The notes under the pieces: model-generated
Told to the model about the DNA's origin: nothing
The model's database searches: none
The model's input: only the letters and a program-made list of their open reading frames with translations
In this document: positions 1 through 15,660 of the stretch, one piece after another
Layout: every line of letters begins with the position of its first letter
Numbering within the stretch: position 1 is the stretch's first letter
Program-made: the position numbers and the translations under genes
Assembly: GCA_023101725.1 (NCBI GenBank)
Contig: JALJCO010007870.1
Location: forward strand, 1-64,000
Length of the DNA stretch: 64,000 nt
Direction: 5' to 3'
Source of the DNA: Atherinomorus stipes
Lineage: Eukaryota > Chordata > Actinopteri > Atheriniformes > Atherinidae

Positions 1-1880
1 CTGTGCCTTTGTTGATTGCTTGGATGATAGCAAGCAATGAAATACCTTTATCTTCAAAGTAGTTGTTGTGTCTAGGCACCCTCATCTTTAATCAAAAGAG
101 ATTGTGTGCAGTGCATGGCATAAAGCCAGAAATGCCTAGACATCAGAAATAATCCATAATTTCAATGAACTCATCATATCTTTTAGTATGTCTACTTAAA
201 TTTCCCCCAGAGTTGCAGAACATTTAAAATTTAGTCTCACAATGCTGCAAGACATCGATTTACAGTTCAATGGTAGTAGAGATAGGTCGTTTTTATTTAT
301 TTAATCCTGTAATGAAAATGAATTTGTAATAAATGTGGTTTGGTTGTGAGATTTAATTACATTTTCTGCAACAATCTGAAAGCTAGAAGTCATTAGTTAT
401 GCTGTGGAGGTGGCTGCATGCCATTCTAAGTTTGAGCGGAGAGATGCAGGTCTGTGGTGACAGAACTCTTCTGCAGAGAGACACCTGCTGAGAGGCTTGG
501 CTGAGCACAGCAGAGGAGGAGAGGAAGGCTTGCAAAAATGAACTGTGATGCAGGGCTGGCACACGGAGGCAGGGACAGGATCCAGCAGCTCGTCCACTGT
601 TCATCCCCTCCACACACACACACGCACACACACACCTTTCCTGCAGCCCTCCCTTTCTGCTGCCACCATTAAAGCCTGCAAGGGCACCTGACAGGTGGAA
701 GGGGTGGAAGTGATGGCGTCGGCCCAGACATGAGGCTTGTGGGGTCCTGGGTGAGAGCAGTTAGTCAGCGTGGCCTTGGGGAGAGTTGGCAGTCACTCAC
801 AGGAACACTGTGTGAGTATTTGTGTGAGGGCATGTGAAAGTAAATGCACTCATATACACAACAATGTCGTTTTGTTTATATTAGACTTGTGCTTTATCCA
901 GAGTCTCTTTCATCACTTCTCACTGGTTTCCACATTTTTCCTTGCCGTGAAGTTTACATCCACTTCTTTAGCATTCCTTCCAAGCTTCTCCGCATTTAGC
1001 CTATGGTGCATTTTTTAACAATGGCAAGATAAAACAGACTAATGTGTGAAAACAAAAAACAATTATCATCTATTATCAGCTTGAAATTTTTAGTTTATCT
1101 CAGCTATAAAAATAGCCTAACACACTAAAGTCTACCTCAGAAAAAGGTAACAACAGCATAGATAAGATGATAGTCTTTCCTTGGGCTTACAACCGAATAT
1201 GTCACACAATAGTAGATGTAAGAGGGTAATTTTACTTTCTGTCAAAAGCACAGGATAATCGGAAAGGGGAGGAGGCCAGCTAGATGCATGAAGCTTCGGG
1301 GGGCAATATGATTTATGGAGAGCAAGCACTCTCAACATACTGTAGGTAATATTCCCGTGTCCACGTCCTGCACATATCTTTCTGTCGATAAGTCTATCTG
1401 TATACATCTATCTAGCGGCTCGAGCGTGTGTTTGTGTGTGTGCTGCTGAGTGTGTGGACACAGTAATGACAGTGTAGAGATGACCTTATAACCCTCAACA
1501 ACATCACTACATGCTCACACACGCTGACTCCCATACTTTTCTCTGCTCATCACTTTTACTTTCTTTCTGTTGTCATAAAATACTCTGTCAGTATAATTTT
1601 CATTGTGATTAAATATTTTGCATAATAATGGGTGCCCACTGTACAGTAATTTGCTGCTCTTCAGATTAGAGTATTATTTTTTGCCTGGCGCAATGACTCA
1701 GCAACTGGGCTCTATAATATAACTGCCAAAGATTAGCAGCTTTCATATCTTATTTTTGAGAACGTTGTTAGACGTTTTACTACAGCAAAATGTTGTTGAT
1801 AATTCAAGAATCTAATACAATGTTATGAATACAAATATTTAGTAATAAAAGATAATTTGTTGTTTCTTAACCACCACTTC
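1..1880. other. Gene-free stretch
   Basis: No exon, RNA gene or family-level repeat was recognised on either strand. There is a short CA tract near 612-636 and a GT tract near 1425-1445. The open frames here look random in composition. Confidence 0.5.
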
Positions 1881-1929
1881 TTTGTAGCGGTTATGTGCTG
1901 TTATACGTTTTTTTGTGATTTTCTCGTGA

Positions 1930-2025
1930 GTGTTTTTTTAGGTACCTTGGATTAGAGCACTTTGTTTGACTGTGACTGATGCTTAAGCTCTTTATAAATA
2001 AAGTGAATTGACTGATTGATTGTTG
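1930..2025 (+). repeat. LINE 3' tail (L2-like), short fragment
   Basis: The end reads gagcactttg, then ctctttataaataaagtga, then gattgattg. This is the recurrent 3' end of fish L2-type LINEs: a polyadenylation-like core followed by short tandem units. It is 5'-truncated and no coding part is visible. Confidence 0.55.
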
Positions 2026-2029
2026 GGTT

Positions 2030-4440
2030 ATTATTTTTTCAGCACTTTGGAAAAAGTTTCTGTTATTTATAGTTGTGCTTGAACATTTACATGTATACTA
2101 CCCTCCCAATAATGTAAATGCTAAATTCACAATGAGTAGTTCAAATAACAAGAAACTGAAAAAGTAATAATAAATAAAGAATTACTAAATCATAATTTAG
2201 TGAATTAAAACATTGATTTTGAATGTTTCTTTAAAAGATCATTTAAAAAACAAACAAAATTATCCCAGACAAATTAAAGCACCTCTACTTGTAGACCATT
2301 TCAGTAATAAATACCTGATCGAAATGTGCAAAAGTCTTTTTGAACATTGAGAAAACACCTGATTTCAGTAATTGCCTCAAAGTGTTGCCTCAACAAAGTT
2401 TTTGCTCTGGGAGCCCCATCATTTTTGTGTACTTGTTTTTTTTTTTTGTTTGTTTGTTTTCAATATTTTTGTTGACTCCACAATTTAAAATCAATGTCAT
2501 GATTTTCTATTTTTTTTTATTTATTATCACTTTTGTACATTTGAACTTTTTTATTTACGATGATGAGTTTTTTATTTTTTTATTTTTTTATTTGCGTGTG
2601 ATTATTTGTGTGTATGTTTTTTTTTTTTGTTGCTGATTTGTTACTTTTTCGTAATAAAAAAGAAAAATCCATTTTCCATTAAACGGACTAGAGGCAAGAA
2701 TTGTAGGAGAATAAACATGCATGTCTAGTTTTTTAATGCCAGTGAGTGATGAAGTGTTAAAAAACAAAAAGAACAAGCCCACCCACTGCTCCTCTCCTTT
2801 GTTGTCTGAACAGGCTGTTTGCTGCATAAAACGCTGCAATTCGGTGGCTGGAATTTCCCACGCTGTCTCGGCAGATGTGACGTCAATTGACGCCAGCATC
2901 GTGTCCCCGAAAGTTTTGATACAGGAAGGAGATGGTCGTGAATTCAAACACTGTATGGATAGTATGTCATCCCATCACAAACAATCCAGACTTTCAACTG
3001 AAAGACACTAAAAAGTGGAACTATGAAGAAAAAGACTTTATCAGTGTAGTAAACAACGCTGTAGCACTCAGTTTGTGCACGCTCTCGTGATGGATTAGCT
3101 GGTGGCTGCAGTTACCTGCAACGCCTGTCGAGCACTCGTGAGTCTCATTTCTTAATCTTGCCTCAAGTCCCTTTTAGTCTTTGTTTACTTCATTGCTATG
3201 AAAATGGAGGAAACTAATATAATGGATTTTGCACTGTAAATATTATGAAAGCAAACAGAAATAAGGTCATCTATCAACTCTGTGCAAAACAACCTTTTTA
3301 CTCTAGAATGACATGTAGTCTGCAAACGCACCTGCTACTTTACCACCTAAATGATGCAGCAGCGTTACAGCAAACATGTCTGCATCAGGTGCTTGACATG
3401 ATCTGTGTAACCACGCCTACTATCATGTACTGTACTGTCAGCAACATCAGAGCCTTTGTCATAGACTTTAAAAACAAAATGGCATCAACAAGGTAGCCAG
3501 ATTTTTATGTAAACATATGAGGGCTACAGTAATCAGTATTTTTGCAACAGTTCCGTTAGTCATGAAGGAACAGGAACAGATACTGATTTGACATTAATGA
3601 CACCTGTTTTAACCACAGACAGATGAACATCTCTGGCCCTGCGTGCTTTGACTGTCACATCAAGCTACTAGACTCATGGGAACTGACAGTTACATCCTGA
3701 GTAGAAGCTGAGAAGAGGTAAATGCAGCTGGGTCCAGTGTTGCAGAAAGCAATAGAAGGATGAATTTAGTTCCTGTGAAGTGGTTACAGTACATTAAAAT
3801 GTTGCCATGGACAATACTCCTTCCCATACTGAGGTTTAAGCTTTATGTAGAGTTGAAGGAAGCATTTATTCCTAAAGCATGTGTATTTATTTCCAATTTA
3901 GTCAAACTTGATTTTTTTGGAAGAGTAAAAAGCCCAATTACATGAGAGAAACTGGGTAATCTCTTCTGCCTTGGGCAAAACTCACCATAGTAACATCCAC
4001 TGATGAAGCAATCCATTAAAGCTTTCTTTTTTGTTTTTTGTTTTCTCTTTTTTCCCTTTTTTCTCTCTCTCTTTCTGATTAGAGCTTTTCTGGTTAAGAT
4101 TACTTTCTTCAAGGAGAAAAGACAGGACTACCTCATGTCCCATGGGACAGCTCATATGGTAAAACTTCAGAGAGATAATGGAGAAAGATTTGTAGTTTCA
4201 GTTTTCTGAACCACAATGAGTTTCTGGTAAACCATGATACAGTAGGAGTTGGGATATTACTCAATGGGATGCATAAATCTCAGAAGTTCTTTGAGTATAC
4301 TTGGAAAGAAAAAAGAAACAAAGCAAAAACAAAAACACTTTGAACAAATCCTCAAAAGCACACCTTTATTAGTTTATCATTTGTTTGGATTAAAGTCGAG
4401 AAAGATTAAAATTGTGTCTTATAGCAAAATCTGCTCAAGA
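2030..4440. other. Gene-free stretch with possible conserved element
   Basis: AT-rich with several T runs up to about 2650. The segment 2800-2960 is more complex and GC-richer than its surroundings and carries a full CRE palindrome. No exon could be supported. Confidence 0.4.
2878..2885. promoter_or_regulatory. CRE palindrome TGACGTCA
   Basis: A perfect 8-bp cAMP-response-element consensus, followed five bases later by a second half-like TGACG. CREB/ATF proteins bind this motif. Single sites occur by chance, so function is uncertain. Confidence 0.3.
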
Positions 4441-4675
4441 AATTGTGTTTTTTCTTTTCCTGTGTGCCTTTTTATGAAATCTGCATGGAGTCTTTTAATT
4501 TATCTATGTAGACTGTTGCTTGCTTTTCATAATTTTAATGTAATTATTTTTGCATGTTTCTCTTTCTATACTTTTTGATGCTTCTTCTGATCCCACTGTA
4601 ATACTTTAAATTTTTCATGTGAAGCACTTTGAATTGTCTTGTACATGAAGATGCTATAAAGATAAACTTACCATA
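4440..4675 (+). repeat. LINE 3' end (L2/CR1-type)
   Basis: Contains the hallmark gtgaagcactttgaattg followed by a (a/t)gctataaagataaactt tail, the common 3' end of teleost L2-like LINEs. It is 5'-truncated and the left boundary is approximate. Confidence 0.55.
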
Positions 4676-4689
4676 TACTCATAGATAGA

Positions 4690-6855
<2,166 letters not shown>

Positions 6856-6859
6856 TATT

Positions 6860-8420
6860 GTAAATGTGCTGCAACATTGGGTCATTCTGTAGGTTAATGC
6901 ACTGGGGATGCTGTTGAAGGATCCAAATACTACAAAATGAAATTATGAAGTTGCACTGTTGTTTGTGTGTGCCTGCAGTGTGTATGTGATAATCGGCAGA
7001 GACTGCTGGGCAGGAGAAGGTCAGAGAGGAGATTGGGTTCTGTGAACTGAGTGAAAACAGTCCCTATAGAAACCTGTGGAAAGCACAAAAATGAGATATG
7101 CTTCGGTAGAGCACATGGGAAAGCCCCTCAAAGCTGATTCTTAATCCTTTTTCCTACCCCGACCGCTTCCCTGCCCCTTCTTTCAGTTTAATCTCTGACA
7201 CCACATTAACATTTAAATTTTTCACAGCAATTTGATTCCACTGTATACTGCGACCACCTACATTTATTCATTTATACTAATTACCTACTGCTGAGATGGG
7301 AGTGAAGGGTTTAACCTTCTCACAGCTAATTTCTCCTGATTTCTCTAAAGCTTTAGCACAACCCCAGAAGGTTTAAATGTGACCTTTTCCACTGTTATCA
7401 TCAGCTATACAAACAACGTGGCACTAATCAGGATAATATAGCAACATCTAAAAAATAATTTGTATTGAGTTTCTAACTGAAGTAGATGGCAGTGAAGAAA
7501 ATACCATTTTATTTGGATTTTCTTTGTTTTTTGTATTTCTTTTTGTATTGTGTTGGGGGGTTTTCTTGCAGCAGCTGAAGAGACAAACCAGTTACAGAAA
7601 TAGCCTTGAAAGATTGAAGTTTTGTTGAGTAGCTTTCAGACCTACAGCTCAGAAGAAGAGCATCAGTGAACAAGACTTCTACAACAAATATATGTCGCTT
7701 GTCATTGCCTTTAAAAAGTAAAAACTGACTTAGAGCAGTGTCTAATTCAGTGCCCATAATTTTGGCATTTGATTAAAATCAAAATACACAGAAAGTAATG
7801 TAGTATAATCATTCACGATAAGATGTGCCTTCAGAACTGGCACTTTGTTCAGGGCTAATTTATTTAAACATTTTTTAAAGGTTTGGGGGAACGAGAGAAA
7901 CAAAAAACGAAAAGTTAAAGAGCCCATCATATATTAGTTCATAAATAAACTAATTTAATACAACTTCTGCTGCTCCATTCATTGTCTTTTTCTGTCTGAA
8001 TGCACCTCTTTATATCCTCTCTTTATAGCAAACCTTCCTGAAAGGCTCAGTCTGCTTTGATTTATTGGTTAATTGGTCAAAAATAGTTCTTTGCAGACAG
8101 TTGGTCATTCCTCGTTTTAGCCTCTAGGTAGGCATTGTACAAATATCATGACTTATGGTGATGTCTGAAAATGGGGAAAAGAAAGCCTGGACTCAAAATA
8201 AGATGTTTTAGGTTTAATAATATGCAAAGGTTTTGAGCCACTTTTCATTTATTCATACATTGCCAAGAAATTGCAGTTCTTTACTAAACTGTCTGTTGTT
8301 GGAAGGAAAATGTTTTTAAAAAGGAGAGTTGGTTCAAATCTTATGAACAGTAGTTATTTAAGTTGGAATGAAAAATCCCTTTGACTGAGGACGTTTGGCT
8401 TTGGGCTTTACCTATTAGAT
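6860..8420. other. Gene-free stretch
   Basis: No exon or identifiable repeat family was seen. Confidence 0.4.

Positions 8421-8421
<1 letters not shown>

Positions 8422-8453
<32 letters not shown>
8422..8453. repeat. CA dinucleotide microsatellite
   Basis: About 16 pure CA units followed by an A run. Confidence 0.95.
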
Positions 8454-8457
<4 letters not shown>

Positions 8458-8879
8458 AACGAAGCAAAAGGGGCTTAGAGGGGATGGTATTAAAAAAAAC
8501 ATTCAGCAGGTTTTAAGTGAAGAAGAAACTCAGGTAAACAGACATAAAAGCAAACCTTCGAAGAATGAAGCTCTACAGTTATAAAACTAGTCTCCCATGC
8601 AGACGAAGGCAAAGCGAGGAATCTCACTGGTGTGTTAGTCCTGCCAGTAAACAGAAAGTTTCCCTGCTGTCAGGCGGTGACACCAAAGACTGAAAGAAAA
8701 TGGACATATATCCAGTCACGTCTGAAGAGGGGAAAGTGAAGCCAGTTTGGCGTTTCCCACTGATGCCATCTTGCTGTGCCACATGTGTGGTCACTCCCTG
8801 AAAATACTAAAATGGGCAAAGGCCGCTCCGAGCTGCGGGGCAATGACAGCCAAGCTAATGCTAACCAAGCTAATCCGAA

Positions 8880-9270
8880 GTGAACAGAAATGAACAAAGA
8901 TAGGTGGTTTAAAGGTAAGACACCCTTAAACCAACTGTTAACCAGCTAAAAACCATCATTGTGCAACTCCCATTTTCAGGGGGAAACTCCGGAGTCTCCT
9001 TTAAAGATTAAGTAACATCTAAACGGATGAGTTATAAAAAATAAATTTTCTAAAAAATAAATTCACCCCACTCACTGTGGACATGAAGGTAAACTTGACC
9101 TATTAAACCTAAAATGATGTTTTGAACCAGGCTGTAAAGTTGTTTATTTCTGTAGTAAACATGTTTATTTTCTGCTGTAAAGTGGGCCTTTTTAACATGG
9201 GAGTCTATGGGGATTTGCTTTGTTTTGGAACCAGCACCTAGCGGATGAAGAAAGAACAACAATTATTTAA
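8880..9270. repeat. Dispersed repeat candidate
   Basis: The segment around 9198-9240 (acatgggagtctatggggat, then ttttggaaccagc) matches my recollection of a sequence found in many copies in teleost genomes. Boundaries and class are unknown and no terminal repeats were found. Confidence 0.35.
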
Positions 9271-12200
9271 TTTTATTCACTCTTTGCAGCGGGGTTTGCC
9301 CTTTGGGTGATACACATTAATGTCATTAAGGTTTGGCTTGGATAAGCCTCAAAAAGTGCTTCAAATTTGGTTTTGACGGGGTTAATGGAAAAGCCCTATC
9401 TGAAACTTAACTAGCATGCATGCAAATCAAACATGCACAGTGCCAGTTACACTGTCAGCTGAAGATAATGTTTTTTCTTTGTTGTGTGTGCTCACCCCTC
9501 AGGGCATCTGGTAATTTCTCAGCACAATTAGGTTAACAATTTGAGCAAACTTTTGAAAAGGTCAGCAGTGAATGATGGATTATGGTTTGTTTTAATTAAG
9601 TTTGTTTTTTCTTTTGCTCTGGTATGGTTGGAAATGAGATTATGCCCAAATACAAATACAAAGCATTTGTTGGAGTAGTATTTGCCTAGTGGGAAATGTT
9701 AAATAGCTTAGGTCTATTTGCTCTGTCTACACTTATCTTGTCACTGAGGTTTGTGTGGGAGCACAAGCGACTGATTACAAAGAGATTCAGTTACACCTAC
9801 AGTAATAACAGGTGGTAATGTGCTAAAGTGATATTGAATTGGTTATTTCATTTCTTGCTGATGTCAGTCAAGTTAAACTTCACTTTGGAACCAAAGCAAT
9901 CCACTAAGACCTTTGAATCTTGATTTCTTTCTGAAATGGAACTAAAGATGACTAATGAGAATGATATTGCATTTGGAGCTGCATACTACAATTTAGCTCT
10001 CTAATTTTAGACGTGGCTCAATGTGATGCAGCCCATGTGGGAGGCATAAATGTCTAGCAGCTCAGGGAGACTTTCACACTTATGGGATCAGAATAGGAAA
10101 GCAGGCAACATTTGTCATGTTATAGAGTAAATACAGAGTATCTTTCATGGCAGAGCTTCATGTTTCATTTCTAGCTTTAGAGGGTGTCCATTCATTAAAA
10201 AAGAGAATATATGAAATCAAACCCCTGAGAGGATCAAAAGGAATTATTTTCTATTTCTTTTATGTAAACGATATACTTACAATTAGCTTATTTAAATTGA
10301 TGAAGTGCATATTCACTGTCAGATTATGACTCCACCACAAATTTAATAAACCTACCAGGAGAGGAAAACCATAAGAAGGTGCTGCTTGCTGCAGGGTTTC
10401 GTATTTTCTTGTATAGCGCAGGAGGTGTTGCATTGCCTTTTGCTGCTGTATTCAATCCCTGACTGCTGTAATGTTGATTTATAAGTGGGAGGGGTCTGTG
10501 AGCTGCAATCAGCCCATTTCCATCAGTTGCCTGACAACATCCAGCTGTCCCTGATGTGGCACAGAGGGCTGATGGTCCTCCTGTCAGCCCTGCTATTTTA
10601 CTGTAGTGCTCACTGCCATAAAAATATATAACCATGCATATTTACCCATACAGTCACCCATGATGACAAACGCTGCAGAATCACATTTTGTTGCATCCAA
10701 ACATTAAGTTATGTTGCATTTTACAACACATTGTAAGGAATAAAAGCTAAATAGAAACTTGTCAGTTTAAGCTGCGCATGAAAATTACAAGCAGTTTGTG
10801 CTTCAGGGACTTAAAGTTAAGTGTATGAGTTTTATGGGATGATGCTTCAATTTGCTTTCAGACAAAGAGCACACCAAATCAAATCATCAGTTCAACAATG
10901 CATGAGTGTCAAGCTTTATCCGGGCAAATCTCTGTTTACTGTTTTACTGATGCCTCCACTCCAGCTGCTCCCACAACCTCATGAAATAATGATGTTATAT
11001 TTTAACCCGATAAACTGAAATCCTGCTGGCCTAAATCAAATTTTGGTTTTGCAACAGCTGGGATGCTACAATCATTCAGCATACTGCAGGAGCAAAGAAT
11101 GAAAGAACAATAAAAACAACAAATAAATGATTATGTTACCCCTTTGTTGAGTCAGGGATTAGTGACATTATCAAATTTTGAATTAAAACACAACTTTTAT
11201 TTATTTTTAAATGAAGGCTTTTTAAAGGTGCATTGTGCAAGTTTAAATGTTAAATACCATTATTTTCTTTCCCGCACATGCTCTTACTGTACAATAGCCT
11301 TATGTGTAGAATGAGCTGATCTTTCTTCACTGCGGTTGTCTCCACTGTTTCTGCATGCTCAATGTCAGAGCTTTGGGTACGAAATCTCTAGGGGGTGCAT
11401 GTGGGGCAGACGAGCTGCGTGTTCTCGTTCGTGTAGCTGCACTGGTGTTGTGTATTCTGCCACTGTAGGTCCGGGTATGTTGAGACAACACTAACTGCTG
11501 CTAAAACATAGAGAACAAGTGCCTTTCAAACCCCAACTCAGATTCCAGTAAGACAAAGAAGAAAAGATTTGTCTTGTGAGACACAGAGAGCCAAACTGGA
11601 GTCTGACCGGTGTTTTGGCAAAAAGCATCCTCATGGTGGGCAGCTTTTTTCTCTTCTTTTTTAAATTGGAGGGAGCTCTGATCCAGTCTGGGAATAAAAC
11701 GGGACCCACAGTCGACTTTCTTCTTGCTAACAAGGTAAATGTGATGTGTGATGGAAATAAGGATGCATAATGTTGCAATGCTAAGTTTTTAGCATGTAAA
11801 TGTAGCAATATGACAGCCATACGACTGTTCCCGGGGAAGAGACACTCTGGCAACTTGTTAAATTTAGTTGATGCAGTAATTTTATAAGGTATTCATGGTC
11901 TCAGCCTGTGAATTTGGATATTTGATCCACTAGCCAGCGTTAGCCTTTTGTTACCGTTGGAATACAGTCTGTCAGTTTACTCAATGATCAAACCATAAAC
12001 AACTTGCAGATTTATAACTTTATTACCTCAGTAGACATTGCGTCTCTAACTCTGGGCTCAGACTGAGCGTAATATGGGTTAAACTAAAGTCCAACTCAGT
12101 CGAAGCGTGTGCACGGCATTAGTGTCACTTCCACTTGTCGCCAGAGGGGGCAAACTTCTGGTAAAAAGCTGGAACTTGCGCTGTACTCCTGTAAGAGACC

Positions 12201-12660
12201 ATTTCCCAGGCTTTAACTGGGCTGTTAGTATTCATGTCAATGACATTAATGCAAGCCACAAAAGAACTGTTTTACGACTCAGTTTGGAAGTACACAACAA
12301 ATTAGGTATAAAATGAAAAACTCCACATTAAGCCTTTTTTTTTTTTTTTTGCTAGTTTACAATTTACAATGCTGTTAGTTTATTATGCTAACCTGAGCAA
12401 TTTAATGACTGAAATGACTGGAAGGGCAGCATCCCAAAATCTATGCAGCTTCAAAGTACCTGCCCAGGTGTGTGGCAGTGTTTGATTGTTTTCAAAGCCA
12501 CCTCTGTTGTTCTATGTGGATACCTAATAAGAGTGGCAAATTGGAAATGTTCTCTGTCCCAACATTTAAAGGATTAGTGTCTCCAAAACCACATTTTACC
12601 CCACAAAGTCCCTTCCTTCAGGAGAGCTCTTGCCTGCTGATAAAATTGAGCCATAAAGCT
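9270..12660. other. Gene-free stretch
   Basis: No exon could be supported. 10380-10640 is of higher complexity and could be a conserved noncoding element. 11220-11860 resembles transposon-derived sequence (aaaggtgcattgtgcaag start) but no matching end was found. A 16-T run lies near 12335. Confidence 0.35.
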
Positions 12661-12667
12661 GTTTTCT

Positions 12668-12890
12668 TCCATCCATTTTCTACAGCCGCTTATCCCAATG
12701 CAGGGTCACAGGGGGCTATTCCAGCAGCTAGGTGAGAGGCAGGGTGCATCCCTGACAGGCTGCTCAGCCATCGTAGAGTGAAAACAACCACCTGATATAT
12801 GTCTTTGGACTGTCTCCTCTTGAACCAGGAACCGTCTTCCTGTGTCAACAACATTAACCACCACACCACTATGCAGCCAAATTTTTTTTT
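12668..12890 (+). repeat. Dispersed repeat (tccattttctacagccgctt family)
   Basis: The string ccattttctacagccgctta, followed by gggtcacagggggct and a gtgagaggcagggtgcatcc block, is a recurrent repeat of fish genomes. It includes a caaccaccacacc end like the 3' part of an RTE-type retroposon. It ends at a T-rich tract. The class is from memory. Confidence 0.5.
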
Positions 12891-12899
12891 CTTTTTTTT

Positions 12900-14074
12900 T
12901 TTTTGTGGATTCAGGGAACATCCAGACACATTAATTTTTTTTCAATTTTTGTAGGTATCATCTAGAAAAGACTAAATTGGCCTAATTTACCTCATTAGGC
13001 TACTGTTAACTCACCCACAAAGTGGGTATAGGCCTATAGTCTTATAAGTTTTTTATGCAACACTAAAAAAGTTCAAGAACTGATATTTGAAGTATTTTAC
13101 CTTTAATTCCCCTGCTTTTACCTTCATGTTTATATTTGTAAAAGCTTAATGAAGCCTTGCTTTATACTGTATGTGATTGCACTGTAAAGATTCAGTTCTG
13201 TAATTGTTAAACCTGATGGTGAGAAAAAGGGAAGCAAGACAAAATGACAAAAAAATAAACAAAATGAATAATATTTGCTGAAGGAATATAGAAATTGGGA
13301 ACCTCCCCTACACAGATAACAGAGAGATATTTCATTTGGTTACAATTGCACCACAACAAAATCAAATCAAGTCAAAGATACTTGTGATGCAAGGTACAGC
13401 CAGCATGTTTGATGTTTCAAATTCCATTTTGTTTATTTATTTATTTTTTACAACTAGCAATTCAACATAATGCACTGTTTGTTTTTATGGGCAACATATT
13501 TCCTGTATTTAAGTTTGATCTTTGTTTTCCCTTTTCTTTTCTTGACAGGTTGAAGAAGTGAAGTGGAGGCTTTTCTTTTTCAGTCAGTAGCTGTATATTT
13601 TCACTCTTTGGATTACTGCTTTCTGGAACAATCACAGAAAAATCATATCCCCTCATGCTGGGAAGGTAGGAGTTAAAAATAAGTCCATACAAATGGAAGT
13701 CTAAGTAGCTGCCTCTCCTGCTCTGCAAATGCAAGAAAAGAGGGACTTCATGTTGATTGTTGAGAAATAAGTTCCTGTCGTCCTAAAGCAAAGGGCAGGA
13801 TGATTAGCCAACAGAATGCAGGCATCAACGAATCAACCACATAATAATATATTTGAAGGTTTTCAGCCTCCATCTGTAATGTTACACCCAATCTAAGGAA
13901 TTAGAAAGCTTCACGATGGGGTGTTGTGTTTATACTGAACCATGGTTACCAGTGAAATTGCATCTAATGAAATTGCAGTGAAATTGCCTTTAAACCAGTA
14001 AATTTGCCTCAAGATTATATTATAAAAATTTTGGAAAATGATTGTTATTCTGTTCCAAACAGCAAGTCAGAAAA
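12900..14074. other. Gene-free stretch
   Basis: AT-rich, with no exon or known repeat recognised. Confidence 0.4.
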
Positions 14075-14082
14075 CTGTAGAC

Positions 14083-14271
14083 CAGGGGTGTCAAACTCTT
14101 TCCAGAAAGGGCTTTCATTCCAACCGAGTAGTAGCACACCAGACTCCACTCATCTCAAGTCTTCAGGTTAAGACGGGACTCACCTGCTGAAATGAGTGGA
14201 GTCTTATTTGCTCTAAAAGAATTAGGTTTTCATTTGGAATGAAAACCTGCAGCCACGGTTTGACACCCCTG
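14083..14271. mobile_element. hAT-type MITE, 189 bp, with 8-bp target duplication
   Basis: Ends are inverted (caggggtgtcaaac at the left, gtttgacacccctg at the right). They are flanked by an exact 8-bp duplication, ctgtagac, at 14075-14082 and 14272-14279. An 8-bp duplication and CAGGGGTG ends are typical of hAT superfamily elements. Internally a second inverted pair (gactccactcat / atgagtggagtc) gives a hairpin. It has no coding capacity, so it is non-autonomous. Confidence 0.9.
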
Positions 14272-14319
14272 CTGTAGACGACACTGTCGAAAATTTGTTG
14301 AAGTCTGACAATCACATAA

Positions 14320-14600
14320 ATCTAGTTGTTAGGAACGCCTTCTTTCATTTAGGTTGCCTGCTAAAAGTAAAATTCTATATTCCTGCTGTGACCTTGAGAA
14401 ATTTATTCAACTATTGATTTTGTCACGTCTTGACTATTGCAATTTACTCTTTCCTGGCCTTAAATCCTCCATACAATACCTTCAATCAGTTCAAAATGCA
14501 GCAGCCCACCTTCTCTCTGGCTCTCAACGCCATAAGGATCTCACCCCCCATCCTATCCGGCCTTCACTGGCTCCATATTTGTTACAGGGTTTAATAAACC
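14320..14600 (+). repeat. L2-type LINE reverse-transcriptase C-terminal fragment
   Basis: The + frame reads SRLDYCNLLFPGL, then LQSVQNAAAHLLSGSQR. This is the highly conserved post-RT motif of L2-clade LINEs (SRLDYCNxLLxGLP and LQxVQNAAARLL). Both ends are truncated and the frame is interrupted soon after 14600. Confidence 0.8.
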
Positions 14601-15230
14601 ACAAAGGAAGAAGGAGGGCTGGTATATGGCACAGTTGAGTCTTATGTGTTGAACCATAAGATTTTGTGAGAGATGAGATTGAGACAAACATATGTTCATG
14701 ACAAAATTTTAAGACTTTTATTTCCGTTAAATAGCACAAATTTATACAATTTATGTGTTTATGTGTTGTAGGCCTACATAGCAAGAATCATATACAAAGC
14801 TAAAAAATAAAACATAACTAAAAATTAATAAGAGGAAGAAGAAGAAGAAGAAGAGTAAACATAAGAATGAAAATTAAAGGTGACAGCTACAAGTTTAATT
14901 CCTCTCTAGCAGTAGGTGGTGTGCTGACACTTGCTTACTCAATTAGCATTAGCAATTTTACAGAATCAGCTAACCGTCAATTAGCATAAACAAATGTTTA
15001 ACTTACATGTCCAAGAGGAAAGTGGCAACCTCCACGGGGCTTTTAGGCTATGTTCAGCCTCCTCCTGCTTCATTTTTTGTCCACTTGAATTTGAGAAATG
15101 TAAGGCAAAGAGGATGCTATTTATTTACATGTAGCAATTGAGCTAGTAACTCTGAAGCTAATGCTTACAGCGACATGGCTTGGTAATCAGATGTAAACAT
15201 TTATTTTTTGGGACCCATCATAATTAATAA

Positions 15231-15233
<3 letters not shown>
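14600..15233. other. Gene-free stretch
   Basis: Contains a short GAA tract near 14834-14855. Nothing else was recognised. Confidence 0.4.

Positions 15234-15305
<72 letters not shown>
15234..15305. repeat. TA dinucleotide microsatellite
   Basis: About 36 pure TA units, followed by T-rich sequence. Confidence 0.95.
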
Positions 15306-15310
<5 letters not shown>

Positions 15311-15391
15311 TTTAATGGCTATTGCTATCACCTTTAAGAAGGAAAGTCCTGCACCAAAGATGGGATTTGAGCAAAGGACTTAAAATACATG

Positions 15392-15660
15392 AAAAAGTGT
15401 GCTGACCTAAAGTCAAGGGGGAGCGTATTCTAGAGGCACAGGGCAGCAATGGAGAATGCTCTGGCACCCTTGGACTTGCACTTGTGTCTTGGTACTTCTG
15501 AAAGGAATAGATCTGGTAGGGACATGGCTGGACAACAACTCGAAAAGGTAACAGGGCGCAGAGCCGTGCAAAGCCTTTAAATTTAGGACCTTAAATGAAA
15601 CAATCAATAATGGCACCTGCTCAGAAATTTGTAAATGCTTATGAGGTGTACATCCCCCCT
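15392..15660. repeat. Dispersed retroposon-like repeat
   Basis: The block gggggagcgtattctagagg, then ggcagcaatggagaatgctctgg, and later gccgtgcaaagcctttaaat resembles the 5' portion of a fish retroposon whose tail half is seen at 42179-42431. Boundaries are approximate and family membership is inferred from memory. Confidence 0.45.
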
